A DNA stretch of 64,000 nt from Shimia thalassica (GTDB lineage: Bacteria > Pseudomonadota > Alphaproteobacteria > Rhodobacterales > Rhodobacteraceae). Shown piece by piece: positions 61,761 through 64,000 of this stretch. Both the position numbers and the translations under genes were made by a program. Each line of letters starts with the position of its first letter. The stretch's first letter is position 1. The stretch covers positions 1,426,001 to 1,490,000 of the forward strand of contig NZ_CYTW01000001.1 of assembly GCF_001458215.1 (NCBI RefSeq), written 5' to 3'. Below the pieces are notes generated by a model. That model did not search any database, was not told where the DNA came from, and saw only the letters and a program-made list of their open reading frames with translations.

Positions 61761-63191
61761 TTATCCCATGCCGCTTGCGGGCCGGGTTGTTGATTGGCGG
61801 AAAGTGACCTGATCACGCCCTGTCGCCTTGGCGCCGTAAAGGGCCTGATCCGCTTGGTCGAGCAGTATTCCGGTCACATCGGTGTCCGGATGGTCCGCCA
61901 GATCGCGCGGAAGGTCGCTGACCATCCCCATTCCGATGCTCATGGTCACGTTCACCTGAAGATCACGCCCTTTGAGGATAACAGGGCTGCGGCGCACTGT
62001 TTCGCAGAGGGTTTCTGCCGTGCGCCGCGCCTGTGAGGTTGCCACGAATGGCAGCACGATCAGGAACTCTTCCCCCCCGATCCGCGCGATCAAATCGGTT
62101 GAGCGCAAGGCCGCGCGCATTCTGTCCGCCATCTGCCGCAGAACTTCGTCCCCAACAGCGTGCCCATACCTGTCGTTGATCCGTTTGAAATGATCCAGAT
62201 CGGCAACCATCACGGCCATGTCACGTTGATCATCGCGGGATTGCGAAATCATGCGCCCCAGCTGGTGCAGGGCATAGCGGCGATTAAACAGCCCTGTCAG
62301 CGGATCCGTGACCGCGGCCTGCAATCCGTCGTGGACCGTGCGGTCCAGCTTTTCGCGCAGGCGTTTCTGTTTGATAATCGTTGCCAGCCTCAGGGCCATC
62401 TCTTCGGCGTCAAAACCGTGAGCCATGATCGCATTGGCGCCCAGATCCAATGCGTCGATCAAAGACCGGTCGCAGCGGTTTTGAAGAACAACAAGAACAC
62501 CACAGTGACGATTGCCGGTATGGGCGCGAATTTCGGCCAGAAAGCGCAGGCCCTCATCAGGGCAATCGTGATCAATTGCGATCACAAAGGCATCCGCAAC
62601 CGTCGCATTCGGTGCCTCTTTCAAAGCGGATTTTGGCGAATAATGCTGCATCGCATAGGGTACCAGGGGTTTCAGACGCGACCGCCAGCGCAGCCCCAGA
62701 GATCCGTCTTGAGATACAAAGATCACCTGTGCCCTGCGTTCGAATTCGGGGCGTGCCTGTTCGGAAAATCCCAAGGCACGGGTGGTGCGTTCCCGCAGGC
62801 GCAACTCTTCCGAGGCTTCGCGTGCACGCAAAATCGCCCGTATGCGGGCGTTCAGTTCCTGATCGTGGATGGGTTTTTGCAAGATGTCTTCGGCGCCCGC
62901 AGAGAGCGCAGTCAGGCGCAGAGACCGCGTCATTTCTGATGTCAGGACAAGGATCGGAATAGGCAGGCCGGGGCGGATACGTGCCAGCGTCCTGCATTGT
63001 TCAATACCCCCGCCGTCCGAGCAGTTTTCAGCGCATAGAACAATCAGGTCCGGCGGGTCCTGCCGGATGTGGGATATGGCGTCCTTCAACGTGCAAGCCT
63101 GGCTGACGCTATAAAAAGCGCTGGAAAGCTTGACCTTTAGCACGATCCGATTGGTCGGGACGCTGTCGAGGACCAGAATTTTTCCGGGCAT
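61761..63191 (-). CDS. PleD-like diguanylate cyclase (REC-REC-GGDEF)
   Basis: 476 residues from ATG 63191 ('MPGKILVLDSVPTNR'). Two receiver-like domains (residues ~1-125 and ~153-280) precede a GGDEF domain with active site GGEEF at 372-376 and an inhibitory RxxD site (RSTD, 363-366). The layout is that of PleD. In receiver 1 the phospho-acceptor aspartate is replaced by C53 ('LIVLCAENC') and the acidic pair is reduced to one D; T84 and K106 remain. Receiver 2 is also degenerate. It should make c-di-GMP and be feedback-inhibited, but its control by phosphorylation seems lost. It is divergent from the DUF3572 gene. Confidence 0.92.
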   Translation of the reverse strand: MPGKILVLDSVPTNRIVLKVKLSSAFYSVSQACTLKDAISHIRQDPPDLIVLCAENCSDGGGIEQCRTLARIRPGLPIPILVLTSEMTRSLRLTALSAGAEDILQKPIHDQELNARIRAILRAREASEELRLRERTTRALGFSEQARPEFERRAQVIFVSQDGSLGLRWRSRLKPLVPYAMQHYSPKSALKEAPNATVADAFVIAIDHDCPDEGLRFLAEIRAHTGNRHCGVLVVLQNRCDRSLIDALDLGANAIMAHGFDAEEMALRLATIIKQKRLREKLDRTVHDGLQAAVTDPLTGLFNRRYALHQLGRMISQSRDDQRDMAVMVADLDHFKRINDRYGHAVGDEVLRQMADRMRAALRSTDLIARIGGEEFLIVLPFVATSQARRTAETLCETVRRSPVILKGRDLQVNVTMSIGMGMVSDLPRDLADHPDTDVTGILLDQADQALYGAKATGRDQVTFRQSTTRPASGMG

Positions 63192-63272
63192 TGGGATACC
63201 TCGGCGCTTGCCATTGGGTTGATTCAATTTGTATGCGCATTGGTTAAGAAATGATTTCGAAAGTGATGAAAA

Positions 63273-63557
63273 ATGTCTCTATCGCAAGATGCCGCCGAAA
63301 CATTGGCCCTCAAGGCCCTGGCGTGGCTGGTGAACAATGACGAGTTGATGCCTGTCTTTATGGGGGCGACCGGCGCGTCTGTTGACGACCTCAAGGCGCG
63401 GGCAGGCGAGACAGAGTTTCTGGCATCTGTTCTGGGCTTTCTGACCATGGACGACGCTTGGGTCGTCAGCTTTTGCGATGCGATTGGCGAAGACTACACC
63501 ACACCGATGATGGCACATCAGGTCCTGATGGGAGAGGCCGGACGCCACTGGACCTGA
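63273..63557 (+). CDS. DUF3572 family protein
   Basis: 94 residues, helical and acidic, matching the small alphaproteobacterial DUF3572 family ('AETLALKALAWLVNNDELM', 'FLASVLGFLTMDDAWVVSF'). Function unknown. In this order it often lies beside pleD-type genes, as here (82 bp between the two starts). Confidence 0.88.
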   Translation: MSLSQDAAETLALKALAWLVNNDELMPVFMGATGASVDDLKARAGETEFLASVLGFLTMDDAWVVSFCDAIGEDYTTPMMAHQVLMGEAGRHWT

Positions 63558-63651
63558 GGACCGCGTGACATGGAACTGTCATGCACTTGTGTCAGAGGGC
63601 GCAAACCGGCACTGTGCCGATACCATTAAAAAACGAAATTTGAGGTGAAGC

Positions 63652-64000
63652 ATGCGGGTGGATGGATTGTTGTTCGACAAGGACGGCACGCTCTTTGATT
63701 TCGGGGCGACGTGGAACACGTGGGCCGCCCATATGATCCGGTCACATGCCGGAGAGGATGACGCTCTGGCCTATAAGATCGCCGATGAGATGGATTACGA
63801 TCTTGATGCGGGTACCTTTCTGCCGCACAGCCTTATTATTGCGGGGACAAACCGCGATGCAGCCGAGGCTGTGGCACGGGCGTTGCCGGACGCCGATGTG
63901 GAGGCCTTGGAAAACCAGTTGATGCTGGCCGCGTCCCGGGCGCCTTTGGTGCCGGCTGTGCCGCTTGCGCCCTATCTTGACGGGTTGGCCCAAAAGGGGC
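63652..64000 (+). CDS. HAD-family phosphatase, 3' end outside window
   Basis: The ATG at 63652 has TGAGGTGAAG in front. The first residues 'VDGLLFDKDGTLFDFGATW' contain the HAD nucleophile motif DxDGT (here DKDGT). The visible ~116 residues fit a phosphoglycolate phosphatase-like cap and core start. The gene runs off the right edge of the window. Confidence 0.88.
   Translation, partial: MRVDGLLFDKDGTLFDFGATWNTWAAHMIRSHAGEDDALAYKIADEMDYDLDAGTFLPHSLIIAGTNRDAAEAVARALPDADVEALENQLMLAASRAPLVPAVPLAPYLDGLAQKG

Overview
The window looks like a chromosomal segment of a marine alphaproteobacterium of the Rhodobacterales (Roseobacter group). The evidence is a GcrA cell-cycle regulator, small-protein families typical of that order (DUF6455, DUF1467, DUF3572), a bacterial AspRS with the non-discriminating signature, a TAXI-type TRAP transporter, and several long RTX proteins with one shared C-terminal module. 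Family assignments come from recognising sequence motifs by eye; no database search was run.

Region 1 (1-28.2 kb) is accessory. A giant RTX protein, cut by the left window edge, is followed by a second RTX protein built of 387-bp repeats. Then come a decayed transposase and an AraC-type regulator with a frameshift near its end. An exported DUF1254/DUF1214-OmpA fusion protein and a third RTX protein with a beta-propeller-like N-terminus follow. From 19.7 to 27.0 kb lies a catabolic cassette: a TRAP permease, a TAXI binding protein, a sulfatase-type hydrolase and a SulP anion transporter form one leftward operon, with a divergent IclR regulator and a palindromic operator between them. I infer that the operon imports a sulfated or phosphonate-ester compound, cleaves it in the cytoplasm and exports the released anion. 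A 5'-truncated RTX remnant in inverted orientation and a tRNA-Gln gene close the region. No type I secretion ABC/MFP/OMP genes are in the window, so the RTX exporter must be elsewhere.

Region 2 (28.3-49.4 kb) is mostly core. It holds an acyl-CoA dehydrogenase, a 25-residue lipoprotein, carB, pabB-pabC, aspS, a DUF1800/DUF1501 pair, a GNAT acetyltransferase, a response regulator, methylmalonyl-CoA epimerase, several small membrane and metabolic genes, a histone-deacetylase-type amidohydrolase, an M48 lipoprotein peptidase, an IMPACT-type protein, four tandem DUF6455 genes and a diacylglycerol kinase. An AT-rich sulfotransferase gene with its own terminator is wedged between pabC and aspS.

Region 3 (49.5-50.9 kb) is a single AT-rich gene encoding a probable PD-(D/E)XK nuclease, inserted between dgkA and rimO. 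It is the best candidate here for an undescribed defence or DNA-metabolism protein.

Region 4 (51-64 kb) returns to core functions: rimO, an AsmA-like protein, a Bcr/CflA-type MFS exporter, a TyrA-like dehydrogenase, gcrA, an orphan ABC-2 permease, a NUDIX hydrolase, a DUF983 protein, an EF-hand/ECF-sigma/anti-sigma/metal-sensor cluster, a PleD-like diguanylate cyclase that has lost its phosphorylation site, a DUF3572 protein and a HAD phosphatase cut by the right edge.
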